From Ascarosepion bandense (Eukaryota; Mollusca; Cephalopoda; Sepiida; Sepiidae), in assembly GCA_037127315.1 (NCBI GenBank), contig JBBBDQ010001456.1:738001-802000 (forward strand): 64,000 bases of DNA. Reading direction: 5' to 3'. The position numbers and the translations under genes are program-made. The notes under the pieces were generated by a model. It saw only the letters and a list, made by a program, of their open reading frames with translations. It had not been told where the DNA came from and did not search any database. Positions 12,166-22,079 of this stretch are shown piece by piece (position 1 is the stretch's first letter; every line of letters begins with the position of its first letter).

Positions 12166-12330
12166 TTGAGGGTTTTTGTATGGTAATTTCTGTGTGTACA
12201 TTAAAATGTCATGTATTTCACGGTTTCTTTCTCTTACAAGAAAAAAATATTTGGACAATTTTATCAGTTCTGGTCGCCATACATTTATCTTGACACCACA
12301 TACAAAAGTTTTTATACAAGAAATATATCA
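10690..12330 (+). repeat. GGTACC-family inverted pair around 11218
   Basis: 10690-11223 is the reverse complement of the family's middle/second half (compare 36515-37090). At GGTACC 11218-11223 the orientation switches, and 11218-12330 reads forward from the head (ACTAAAATGTTGGAAAAACA onward). The arms share the block with GACGTTAGGTTATTAAGTTATT, forward near 12021 and inverted near 10905. They therefore make an imperfect long inverted repeat of about 450-500 bp per arm with a loop of about 0.6 kb. It is non-coding. Confidence 0.7.
12114..12164. repeat. (GT)n microsatellite
   Basis: About 25 GT units inside the GGTACC-family copy. The long copy at 36887-36960 carries (CT)n/(GT)n at the same place. 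Confidence 0.95.
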
Positions 12331-12359
12331 AAGACACAAATTACAAAAAGGACAGAAAT

Positions 12360-14330
12360 GATAATCATTATTCACATATAATAGAAGATATAACCTCAGA
12401 GAGTCAAACAAAAATAAAATGGTAGTATAGTTAATAAAACCTGGCCTTTACTCATTTATTATCCTAACCTCGTCTATACCATAAAGTAAAATGAAATGAA
12501 GAAATGAGAAACTTGGAAAAAAACAAAAGAGAATAAAAGCAACGTTAAAGATAACCAATGAAAAAGAAACAAAAAGAAAGCCAAACGTAATAGGAAGACA
12601 AGAAAAAATGCCAAGAAAAATGTAAGTTCTAGAAAAGTACAAAAGAGAGAAAAGAGACGGTAAAAAGAACATGAAAGAAAAAAGGAAACATCACAGAAAA
12701 ATACATTTAAAAATAATCAAACAAAACTACAAAAGCATTGAAGAGAGATTAATTTTTAAGAGAAATAAACTCATGGATGTAAGAATGGAAAAAGCAAGCG
12801 GAAAAATATCCAAAATGAGAAAAAATGATTCATCTTTGGAAGAATGTTAATGAGATAGAACTAGAAGTTTTTACATAAGGGAAAAAATGAAAGAAGATGA
12901 ATAATTCCATGAATGGGTGAATAAAAAGAAATTTTTAAAAATAAGACAAGAATGAACGGAGGAACTAAAAAACAAATAAAATAACAAACACGTGAACTAA
13001 CTAAGAGGCTAGGACAAATTCTTGTTTTCTACATCAACTGAGCAGTGTCGCTGATCTACAATGATTACAGATTAAATATCTAGGCAAGCAGTTGGTGTGT
13101 AAATTTAGGAGAAAAAATAGGAAAACAGACGTAGTGGGGAAGTTGAAAAACCGTGGGAGCGTCGCACAAGTAAGTCGAACTGGAAATTAAGAGAAACGAT
13201 GAAAAAAAGGGAAAATATGTGAGAAGATAAGGAAAAGCAAAAGAAAATAAATAAAAGGCGTCATTAAAGAAATAAACAGATAGAAAGTAAAGAAAATAAA
13301 GTTAGAAAAAGGGAGGACACATTCAGAAAAAAATGAAAAATACAGGCATATTTAAAGGTGGGCAAATAAAAGGGAATGGCGAGTAGCGGCTCGGATTAGG
13401 GTAAAATTGAAAAATATGAAAGAAAAGGAGAAAATAATAAAAACGAAGTAAAATCAAATAAAGAAAAGAAACCGGGATAAAAAGAGGAAGAAAAGTAATG
13501 AAAAATAATATTAGAGAAATAACAGGAAAAGGAAATAATGTATGAACAAAAATAGAATATTAACAAAATAAAAGTAAAGTAGAGAAATAAAGAATTGTTG
13601 GAAAACGCAAAAATAATAAGCAAAATACATAAAAAAAAGGAAGAAAAAATAAAACCGTTAAAAGAAAAGGTGCCACATTCTTCCCACACTCTCTTCGAAT
13701 CTTACTTTTTAAAAAATAAAAATGCTTTTAAGAATTGCAAGTAATATTGTCAAATGTATAAGAGGAAATAGTTAAATAAGGAAGAGAAAGAAAGGCCGCT
13801 TCTCGCAATGAAATACAACCATCTCTTTCTTCCATCTCCTCCTGTTGATTCTCTATGTGGTACAGTCGTACAATAAACCCCACTATAGCCACTGCTCTTT
13901 CTTAACAACGACCCCACCTACTCGAGGGAAACATCCAGTCTGCCAACCACCCATCCACATTTGCGAAAACAGCTGCTCTCTTGTTCTTTCGTTCTTTCTT
14001 TCTTTCTTTTTTCTTTTTTTCTTTCTTTCTATTTGTAGTTGCTGTTTTCTTTTTCTTTTTTCTTCTTTTTTTTTTCTTAAGACCGTACATTACTGGTTGG
14101 CTCGATTGAAAACTTCTGATTTTAGGGCTTTTAGGGAGAGTGTGAACCAGCACAAATGTGTTTGTGTTGACGACTGAATATCCCACACCACAAAACAAGT
14201 GGATACCCTTAAGGAGGTACCTTAGTCTCAAGATTCAGGGTCACGTTTAAGATCAACATCTTCCTTTTCTTCCTATTAATTTTATTCTTTCTCAATGTTC
14301 TGGATATTAAATCTAAATACACCGAAACAC
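12360..14330. other. Purine-rich AT-rich region, no gene recognised
   Basis: 12450-13660 is strongly purine-biased on the + strand (A/G runs), which creates long low-complexity frames on the minus strand (such as 12448-12672 and 13396-13689). These are not supported as genes. 13985-14080 is TTTC/T-rich. This is the region immediately upstream of the GPCR exon. Confidence 0.5.
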
Positions 14331-14336
14331 TTTTAC

Positions 14337-14338
14337 AG
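14337..14338 (+). promoter_or_regulatory. Possible splice acceptor before GPCR exon
   Basis: A CTTTTACAG|AA context lies 38 bp before ATG 14376, with an in-frame TAA (14361-14363) between them. If used, the sequence from 14339 to 14375 would be 5' UTR. It is a weak single-site prediction. Confidence 0.35.
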
Positions 14339-14375
14339 AAATAAGGAATATATTTAAAAGTAACTGCACATCGAG

Positions 14376-15551
14376 ATGTCGTCTTTCCCTCGTTCCCAAA
14401 CTTTAACGCAAGGACTAACCCTAGAGGATTGCATCCAGAGGCTTGGCTCGCAACTTTCCCACTTCGACTCCAAGGATATCTTCTGTAACGTAACAAGTGA
14501 TAATGCCCTGTGCTGGCCACCAACTAAAGCTGGTACAACTGCCAGTCAACGTTGCCCCTCTGTGGATGGTTCAGACACGAATCAGTTTGCTTACCGCACT
14601 TGTGGACAAGATGGTAAATGGAGTCCAAAGTGGGCGAACGCCGGTGGCCCATGGACTAATTACACTCAGTGCTACCGTTCGGAAGCTGAACTTATTTTTC
14701 AGTTTGACTCTGAAAATATTCGGAAAGCTTCATCAGAAGACATTACCCATTCCACTATCCTCGGTATTTGTGGCCTGTCGTTCTCTCTACTGGCAGTTTT
14801 CCTTACTTTGGCTTATATGCGTTATAAGGATTACAAAGGTGCCAGAATAAGTGTCTACAAGAATCTGCTTGCCACTTTGGTCATCGAAGCATCTGTTAAA
14901 CTCTCATTTCAGATTATACTTTTGATGGTCTGGATCGGTGAAGGTCTAGTGATCACTATGTTCGATATACCACATTTATGTGAAATCTTCGTGGTGATCG
15001 TTGAATTCGCTGAACTTTCCACTTACATCTGGATCACGCTGCACGGACATCTGTGTTACCTGGAAGCTAAGCAGTATGACCCTTACAAAGTTCAGGTCCT
15101 CTATTCCGCCCTCGGTTGGGGAGTACCCATTATCACTCTAGCAGAGTGGTTGGCTGTGCAGGCTGCTACTAACGATGCCACCTGTTGGTATGGTTACCGT
15201 TTCGAACAGAGTGCTTGGATACTAGAGCTACCACGTGTTTGGGGATTACTACTTGGAATTGGCTTTTTGTTGTACACCACATGGATTATGCACGATACAG
15301 GTCACATGCGGGACATCACAGAGATGCAAACCATTCGCCGGAGTACCATCGCCTGTTTCACCTACATTGTCATGATGTCGATGTCACTAACTACGGCACT
15401 TTTACTGGCTCATTTAGCCCAGAAAAGCGTCAATGTTCCTAACTTATTGGGTCTCATTTATACGATCACTTTTCTTACTTCTTTTCGCGGACTCTTCATT
15501 TCTCTCGGCTACTGGATGTGGGAACATCAAGGGGAACACTGGCATCAAAAG
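14376..15551 (+). CDS. Class B (secretin-like) GPCR, large exon, divergent
   Basis: A plasma-membrane receptor for a peptide hormone, expected to signal through a G protein. Residues 19-99 form a hormone-receptor domain with six cysteines (19, 37, 46, 60, 76, 99) and the hallmarks DNALCWP, RCP, GKW and NYTQC. Seven membrane helices lie near 126-148, 158-185, 200-228, 239-261, 281-303, 322-346 and 356-380. The TM3 Cys202 can pair with Cys270 of the ECL2 CW motif, and GWGVP in TM4 is conserved. The ATG follows an in-frame stop. No signal peptide is visible, so an upstream exon may be missing. The frame runs to a stop at 15566, but AAG|GTCAGT after residue 392 is a good phase-0 donor, so the C-tail is probably in a later exon. 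Several core residues differ from the family norm. PDF-receptor-like is a low-confidence guess. Confidence 0.88.
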
Positions 15552-15557
15552 GTCAGT
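15552..15557 (+). promoter_or_regulatory. Probable splice donor ending the GPCR exon
   Basis: AAG|GTCAGT follows directly after the TM7/helix-8 segment (YWMWEHQGEHWHQK), where class B receptors continue into a cytoplasmic tail. The reading frame dies five codons later, and a (CT)n tract follows. Confidence 0.55.
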
Positions 15558-15586
15558 CTAGTATGACCCTTGCTACGCATTTATTA

Positions 15587-15587
15587 G

Positions 15588-15642
<55 letters not shown>
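15587..15642. repeat. (CT)n microsatellite
   Basis: About 28 CT units, starting about 20 bp after the end of the GPCR frame. Confidence 0.95.
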
Positions 15643-15647
<5 letters not shown>

Positions 15648-15965
15648 CACACACAAACACATGGGTGCACACGTGAATTGACACTCACACGCGTACTTAC
15701 ATATGCATTCACTTACCGGCACATACATGCAAACACCTGCAAATATATACAGAGACGTTCATATTTATACATACATGCGCACGTAAATACACGCATGTGC
15801 GTATACACACGCATGTACATGCGCGCACACACATGCATATACACATATGCATATATACAAGCAAATAAGCTTACATGCTTACACACATAGGTGCACGTAT
15901 ATACGCACACAAATTTGAACGTACATACACCCACAAACTTGCGTACTCACACACTCACACGCACG
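15643..15965. repeat. Degenerate ACAC/CATA low-complexity tract
   Basis: Irregular alternation of ACAC, CATAC and GCACGTA-like units over about 320 bp. ORFs on both strands here (15678-15890, 15713-15934) are artefacts of this composition. Confidence 0.85.
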
Positions 15966-15969
15966 TAAA

Positions 15970-18602
15970 TACTTAAAGTAAGATATTAATCTCTACAATT
16001 CATTTTTATGAAAGAACTTGATTATTTCCTAATGTATATAAACCATTTTTTTTGTCTTCTACAATAACACATAAACAAGTCTTTCAACTTCTAAAGCCAA
16101 TTTCGTTCACTTTTTGTTTCTTTCATGAAATCTGGAACAAACCCTATTCAACTACACAAAGATTTGTGTACACTTGTACATTCGGAAATGATGTACACCG
16201 TGTACCGCTTCGTTTTGTTTGAGAGATGTTAATATTTGGCAATTACCCTGTCAATTGTAGTACTGTGCTATTAGGTTCAAGATTAAACAAATTACAAGAT
16301 TTGTATTGAGTGAAAATTATTTTCGTATTATCACTTTACCTTTTGGTATTTACACTACTACAATGTCATGCAATCTATGGACGCACATGTGAGATATATA
16401 ATCCAACACATACGAACGAAACATAGTCTTTGACGACCATTGTAAAAGGGGGGTTGTAAATTATTTGTTGGTGAAGTTATTTTAGACAGTATGGATGTTT
16501 TTGCGTAGATTACTTATTACTTAACTTTTTATTTCAGTGATGCAGAAGCAACATCAATAGTGTTGAGTTTTGAACGATACGCCTATTAATGCGCTTAAAT
16601 TCATTTTCATTTTACATATGCACTCTTAAACACATAAACTGCATGACACACGTACGAAAAGTGATATAAAGATCTACGAAATATCATCTAACAACCAGTT
16701 TATGTTGCCATAACCAATTATTTAGATTGCTGTAGTTCATGTCGATGAATATTAGTATTTTCAAAGATGTTGGCTGCTTTTGTAAAAAATAAAATGTTAA
16801 TTGATCAAACTGTTTAAAAGCAAAGATTTCTATTAACTTCAGAAAGAGAACAATTAGAAATTTACAAATCAACTAAATTTGAGTAAAAAATATAGTTTAA
16901 TTTAATTCATGACAATATGATTTGTACTTTTTTCTTTAAAAAAGTACATTTTTAAAGTACTTTTTCTTTAAAAGTTTGGTACTTGTAAAAGCATGAAGGT
17001 CTCTTGTCATAAATAAATGGTTGCGATTCCGAGACTAACTGCAATCATTATTTGAGGCAGATATCTCTAATGTACTTGAAATAAATAAGTTGCATTTTGG
17101 CTTTATTAATAGAATCCACTGAAAAAGAAAATACTGCATACATTCAATAGATTTTGCTTCCACAACCTGCGACCGTGTATGACGATACACTCTACATATG
17201 GCAGCAAGACCTTTGATCGGGAGGTTTTGATGAGCATGGAACCATCTCTTAATGCCTGGGGTTCTCAGGTCCACCCTAACCCGGGGTGGTAGTTCCTGTT
17301 AGGGTCTCAGGTATAGGTAAAATGGGGTCAAAACACTATGCAAGTGTAAAAATAGATTTTTTTTATAATAAAAATACCAGCAATACATTTTTATAAAAGA
17401 AACTACTAATGCTCTCAAGAAAATTACATTTCTGTATTAAATGACCCATAAGGAGTTGATATGCCGTTAAACAGACAAACAAAAAAAATTGGTTTAAATA
17501 TCTTCTACTGGCAAATGCAGTGTCGTTAAAATGTTATTCTGTCATCGTGACTTCAACTGTCTTCAATTATTGCTAGAATTATTTTTAGCGATTATGAAAT
17601 TATTATATTTAAACACAAATTCATAAAGACTAATAAAATATTTTAACATTACATTTTGTAAATGAATTTTCTACGGCTCTATTTTAATGTTTATACTGCT
17701 TACCCGAAAGAAATTGTAAATATATATTTCTGAATGTCTTTCTCTGTTCTATTTTCTTTCATTTTTTTTTTCTTTTTGTGTGGGGGTGGAATACGATTTT
17801 TTTTAATCTGTTTATTTTTTTATGTTTATTTTGTAAGGAGAAAATAATGGTAAACTAATTAATTTTTTTCTTTCAGATTGAAGGTGCTGTGTTATTATTA
17901 ACAACAACAGCAGTAACACAATATACCGTTAATATTATTGTTTATATTCATCTATTATTTTTGTTACCTTTTTTATTAAGTCTTTCACCACAGACCAAAA
18001 AAGTAGGTTTTCTTTCTAAAGTTATTGAGTCTTTCTAATTCTCGTTGTAATTTTCTTTTTCTTTTTTTTCTTCTTCTTTTTTTTTTTTTTCTCTCTTTTA
18101 ACTGTGTAATTTTTATTTCTAGATTATGATCATAGCATTTTTCTAAATTATGTAAGCTACAATTCTGTCATGTATTTATCTACCCTCATGCCTACTTTTA
18201 AATTCTTTTGGTACTAGAGTAGAACATTAGATGATCAACAGTTTTTTTTTCTTTTTTTCAGCGTGTGTTACACTGTACAAAAAATACACTTTGCATTTAC
18301 CCCATCTCTTAAAACCTGGTGATATAAGAGGCTTTCGTTCTGAAATACTAGAAACCCTTCTGTTTATTGTTTCAATCAAGAGATCCACAGCTACTGATGG
18401 GTCAAATATTTTGTTCATATCATGGTCTTGTACTTGCAATGGGTATAGGCCAAATAATAGTTTTTCTTCCTACTTGGTTTTCTGATTGGTTAGGCCATTA
18501 TTGTTGCTTCTTGCTTGATATTTTTCTTCTATTGTTGATATTTTCATTTTAGTTATCATTATCATCCTCATCAAAGCTGACTTGCTTTTCGGAGTTTGTT
18601 TT

Positions 18603-18633
<31 letters not shown>

Positions 18634-18660
18634 TTTCTATGATTATAAAAAGAAAATAAA
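15970..18660. other. AT-rich region, no gene recognised
   Basis: Probably intron or intergenic DNA downstream of the GPCR exon. 17020-17340 is somewhat richer in GC, with a small frame on the minus strand (17035-17274) that I do not recognise. T-rich runs lie at 17765-17830 and 18055-18095. No GPCR C-terminal exon could be identified. Confidence 0.5.
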
Positions 18661-18670
18661 AAATGTATAG

Positions 18671-18976
18671 TTTGTGGTGCAGTGGATATCGATTCGGAAC
18701 GACAAATCGAGGAGCTGAGTTCGAATTCCAGTTGAGCTCCTTGCATTCACTTATGTACAAATACCGTTGGGAAAGGTATTAATTCGTCTCTTCCCTCCAG
18801 TTATGGGTTAAACAATAGGACAGATTGGGCTCTTTGGCTGGCAGCCAGTCTACCACAGAAAGCAATAGCAACCTACTGCAAGATAATCTTCTGCCCAGTC
18901 AGTCATAACTCTTTTGTTTTTTCGAGACATGATCGCCCAATGCGTGTATCACGTATGGCACTTAACTGACTGACTG
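18671..18976 (+). repeat. tRNA-derived SINE, copy 3
   Basis: Same SINE family. The A-box-like TGGTGCAGTGG is at about 18676 and the B-box-like GAGTTCGAATTCC at about 18717. The tail ACTTAACTGACTGACTGA ends near 18976. There is a small insertion (TTTGTTTTT) in the CTCTTTCGAGAC hairpin near 18915. Confidence 0.9.
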
Positions 18977-19212
18977 ATATCATAAATTCTATATTGAAAC
19001 CTAAAAACACACCTTTTACAGGTTCATTGCTTCTACATTTTGAAGTCTAAAGGCACAGCCACGAAATACATTGTTTTTAGCTTTTGTTTTTGTCTAGTGG
19101 CACATTATGGTCTATGGGTTATTTAATGTCGAAAACTAAATATTTTGAAAACGATTTTGTACCTTCCACTACATATCTTTCATACATTATTTTATACTTC
19201 AGAGTAAACGTA

Positions 19213-19214
19213 TG

Positions 19215-19295
<81 letters not shown>
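19213..19295. repeat. (TA)n microsatellite
   Basis: About 40 TA units directly abutting the 5' end of SINE copy 4. A short TATATATA follows the SINE's 3' end, so the SINE appears to sit inside a (TA)n tract. Confidence 0.95.
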
Positions 19296-19297
<2 letters not shown>

Positions 19298-19603
19298 ATG
19301 TGCGTTGTGGTACAGTGGATATCGGCTCGGAACGAGAAACCGGGGAGCCGAGTTTGAATTCCAGTTGAATCCATTGTATTCACTTACACGCAAATACCCT
19401 TGGGAAAGGTATTAATCCGTCTCTTCCTTCCGGTTATGGGTTAAATAGCAGGACAGATTAGGTTCTATAGCCTTGGTCGGCAACCAGTCTACCGCACAAA
19501 GCAATGGCAACCTACTGCGGGATAATCTTCTGCCCGGTCAGTCATGTCTCTTTCGAGACATGATCGCCCAAGCGTGTATCACGTATGCCACTTAACTGAC
19601 TGA
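19296..19603 (+). repeat. tRNA-derived SINE, copy 4
   Basis: The cleanest copy together with copy 2. The A-box TGGTACAGTGG is at 19308-19318 and the B-box-like stretch is at about 19347. A perfect GTCTCTTTCGAGAC hairpin lies near 19545, and the tail is CCACTTAACTGACTGA. Confidence 0.92.
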
Positions 19604-19609
19604 TATATA

Positions 19610-20990
19610 TACTATTTAATTAAAAGCAGAATATCTACTCAGATAATATATATCGTTTGTAGATGAAGCAATGTTTTGGCATAAATGAGACATTATGTTG
19701 ACGGTTTCAATATTTTTAAATAGTTTTCTCATGTTTGTTTCCTTGTAGCATTTATGTAGCCTTGGTTGATCTTCAATCTTCAGCCAGTATGAATGGTTGT
19801 TTTACTTTTGGAAAGCATAAGTTGCTATCCCAATGACCTTCGAATTTCTCTTATCATCTTTTCCGTCGTCTGACAGTTGTGTTTCTCTAGTTACTTGATT
19901 TTGACGACCCCGTTTCGTACTTCGCAGCTTGTATCTTGCTAATGAACTATGTACATCCGCACAAAAACCCACATAAAATAGTACATAATACAGTTGTTAT
20001 TTAAATGTGATTTTTATTTGGCCTTATTTGGTTTGCTTCAACTCTGTAACTAACATTTCCGCCTAAAACTCTGAACTTTTAATTAGTATTTATTTACTTT
20101 TTCTCCTCGATAGGAATAGATAGGTTAGCCTATCGTCCGGTTCACACTCTTCTCCAATATTTTGGACAGAAGTTGAGGTATATTTCTTGTTTCCTGACTA
20201 GAATTAGGTTTCTGTTTCCTTGTAAAGTTTTTTTCCTTCTCTTTCAGTTCCGCTGGCCCCTTGCATCTTGTTTGCATTATCACCTTGCTTGCCTTTTTTT
20301 ACTCTATGACCCTCTGCGGCGAATGGCACTTCGGACTTGTACAGTGTGAACATCTTTGTAAAAAAAAAAAAAAAGAAATCCATCACAAACAAGGTTTTTA
20401 TTCAAGAACATACATGAAAAAATATCAAGAAGCATTTAGTAAAATTCTTCTTTGCAGTTATACACAGCGAATTTAAAATATTGATATTTATACACATTCC
20501 AATTCGTTTGGAAGAAAATTACAAATATTGTATTACAATCTAATTATGGCAAAATTCAAAAGTTAATATAAGGAACACGCGGTTAATATAAATATTCTTT
20601 TTTTTTATTATTATTATATTTGTTTAACAATATGTGTAACTATTAAATGTGCAATGAATAGAAAAAATTCCAGTCTCTAAATATAGACTTATACTCAGCT
20701 AAATGTTTTTTGTTTTTTTTTATTTTTATTATGAAGGGGAGATGGGGGGTTATGGTTCACTGGTTGTTTCAATAGTCCGCGCACAGATGTAGCTGACTTT
20801 TTTACGGTAAGACAAAATTAAAATGTTAAATAATTTTAATCAATTATGCAATCTACATTCTTAAAATTTATCAGGATGTATCTCATTTTAGTTAACATTA
20901 AAGTAAAAATTTGATTTATTTTTGTTTCATGATTAAAAAATATTCATAAAAATACCAAAAGTGTGATAAAAATATTGCTTACAACATTAT
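19610..20990. other. AT-rich spacer, nothing recognised
   Basis: An A14 run at 20360-20374, and short frames with no recognisable similarity. Confidence 0.5.
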
Positions 20991-21285
20991 ATATGCCGTA
21001 TATTTCCGCATATAAGTCAACCTTTAAGACAAAGTTAAAAAATATAGCAAATTTTCATTAATTTATATACCTGTGTACACTACAGTGTGTACTGTAGTGT
21101 ACTGTAGTTTATGACGACTGCTTATTGATAAAAGGTGATGTTATTGGAAATGTTGTTAATTACTGTATCCTGAGGAATTCAAAATAATAAACGAAATAAC
21201 GAAATCGATTCTAAATCAAATTTTTCCTACACAGGACAACCATTGTTTTGTTTACGTTTCATTACGTGATCTCTTGCGAATACTG

Positions 21286-21286
<1 letters not shown>

Positions 21287-21316
<30 letters not shown>

Positions 21317-21543
21317 CTTCTTCTTCTTCTTCTTCTTCTTCTTCTTCTTCTTCTTCTTCTTCTTCTTCCTTCTTCTTCTTCTTCTTCTTCTTCTTCTTCT
21401 TCTTCTTCTTCTTCTTCTTCTTCTTCTTCTTCCTTCTCCTCCTTCTTCTTCTTCTTCTTCTTCTTCTTCTTCTTCTTCCTCCTCCTCCTTCCTTCTTCTT
21501 CTTCTTCTTCTTCTTCTTCTTCTTCTTCTTCTTCTTCTTCTTC
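21287..21543. repeat. (TTC)n microsatellite, 257 bp
   Basis: Nearly pure TTC with a few TCC/TTCC interruptions at about 21368, 21432-21441 and 21478-21494. The 100-residue Ser/Phe/Leu or Lys/Glu ORFs over it are artefacts. Confidence 0.97.
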
Positions 21544-21569
21544 TCAGCCTGGTGTATACAAACGGCCCC

Positions 21570-21815
21570 TAATGGAGCCACCAGCAAAACGAAGAAAGGG
21601 TAAAGTAAGGTTTCAATTAAAAGTTATTGTACTGCACAGCTGCTAGAAAATTCGATGTGACCGAGAAGCCGTAATTAACACTTCCATGATGATTATTGAA
21701 AGTTTAGCGAAAGATAAAGGTTGCTGTGAACGCAATCAACGCGATTTTTACATTTTCTCAGTTGAGCTTGCACGGATACAAGTTGATCTCATTGATATAG
21801 AATTATTCGAAAAAT
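21570..21815 (+). pseudogene. Tigger-like transposase N-terminal remnant
   Basis: From ATG 21570, a basic start (PPAKRRKGKVRFQLKVI) matches the usual first helix region of pogo/Tigger/CENP-B-type DNA-binding domains. A stop follows after about 25 codons and more frame continues to 21815. No DDE core is found before the right TIR. It would bind the TIRs of its own element; inactive. Confidence 0.5.
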
Positions 21816-22079
21816 AATTAATTTATATGAAATCATGCCAGTAATAATAAAGAAGAATTGGTTTTAATTGCATTATCAGTTTATTTGATAATGTATTGTA
21901 AATCTTTTCATGTACGTTATTGGTTATCGCACCGACGCCGAAGTTAGCCTACCGACAAACATCACTCAGAATTTAGGGTCTCTGTCTTAGAACTGTAGTA
22001 TAAGACGACCTCCAATTTTAAGGGTGATTTTTTTGGATTTAAATGTTGTTGTATTATACGTGGAAATATACGGTATGTG

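Larger units (their letters stand above)
20996..22073 (+). mobile_element. pogo/Tigger-like DNA transposon remnant with TIRs
   Basis: The left end CCGTATATTTCCGCATATAA and the reverse complement of the right end (CCGTATATTTCCACGTATAA) are near-perfect inverted repeats. TATG flanks both sides (20992-20995 and 22074-22077), consistent with TA-type target duplication. The internal piece at 21570-21810 resembles the start of a Tigger-like transposase (EPPAKRRKGKVRFQLKVI), broken by stops. The catalytic domain is absent. The element contains a large (TTC)n expansion. Confidence 0.75.

Noticed and set aside
13396..13689. 97-codon hydrophobic ORF on the minus strand that looks like a membrane protein
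   Set aside because: The Phe/Ser/Ile-rich text is the complement of a purine-rich A/G tract, with no motif. The same applies to 12448-12672.
15678..15934. Cys/Tyr/Val- and His/Tyr-rich ORFs on both strands
   Set aside because: They come from degenerate ACAC/CATA simple sequence just after the GPCR exon.
21252..21603. Long poly-Ser/Phe/Leu and poly-Lys/Glu ORFs on both strands
   Set aside because: They are translations of the (TTC)n microsatellite.
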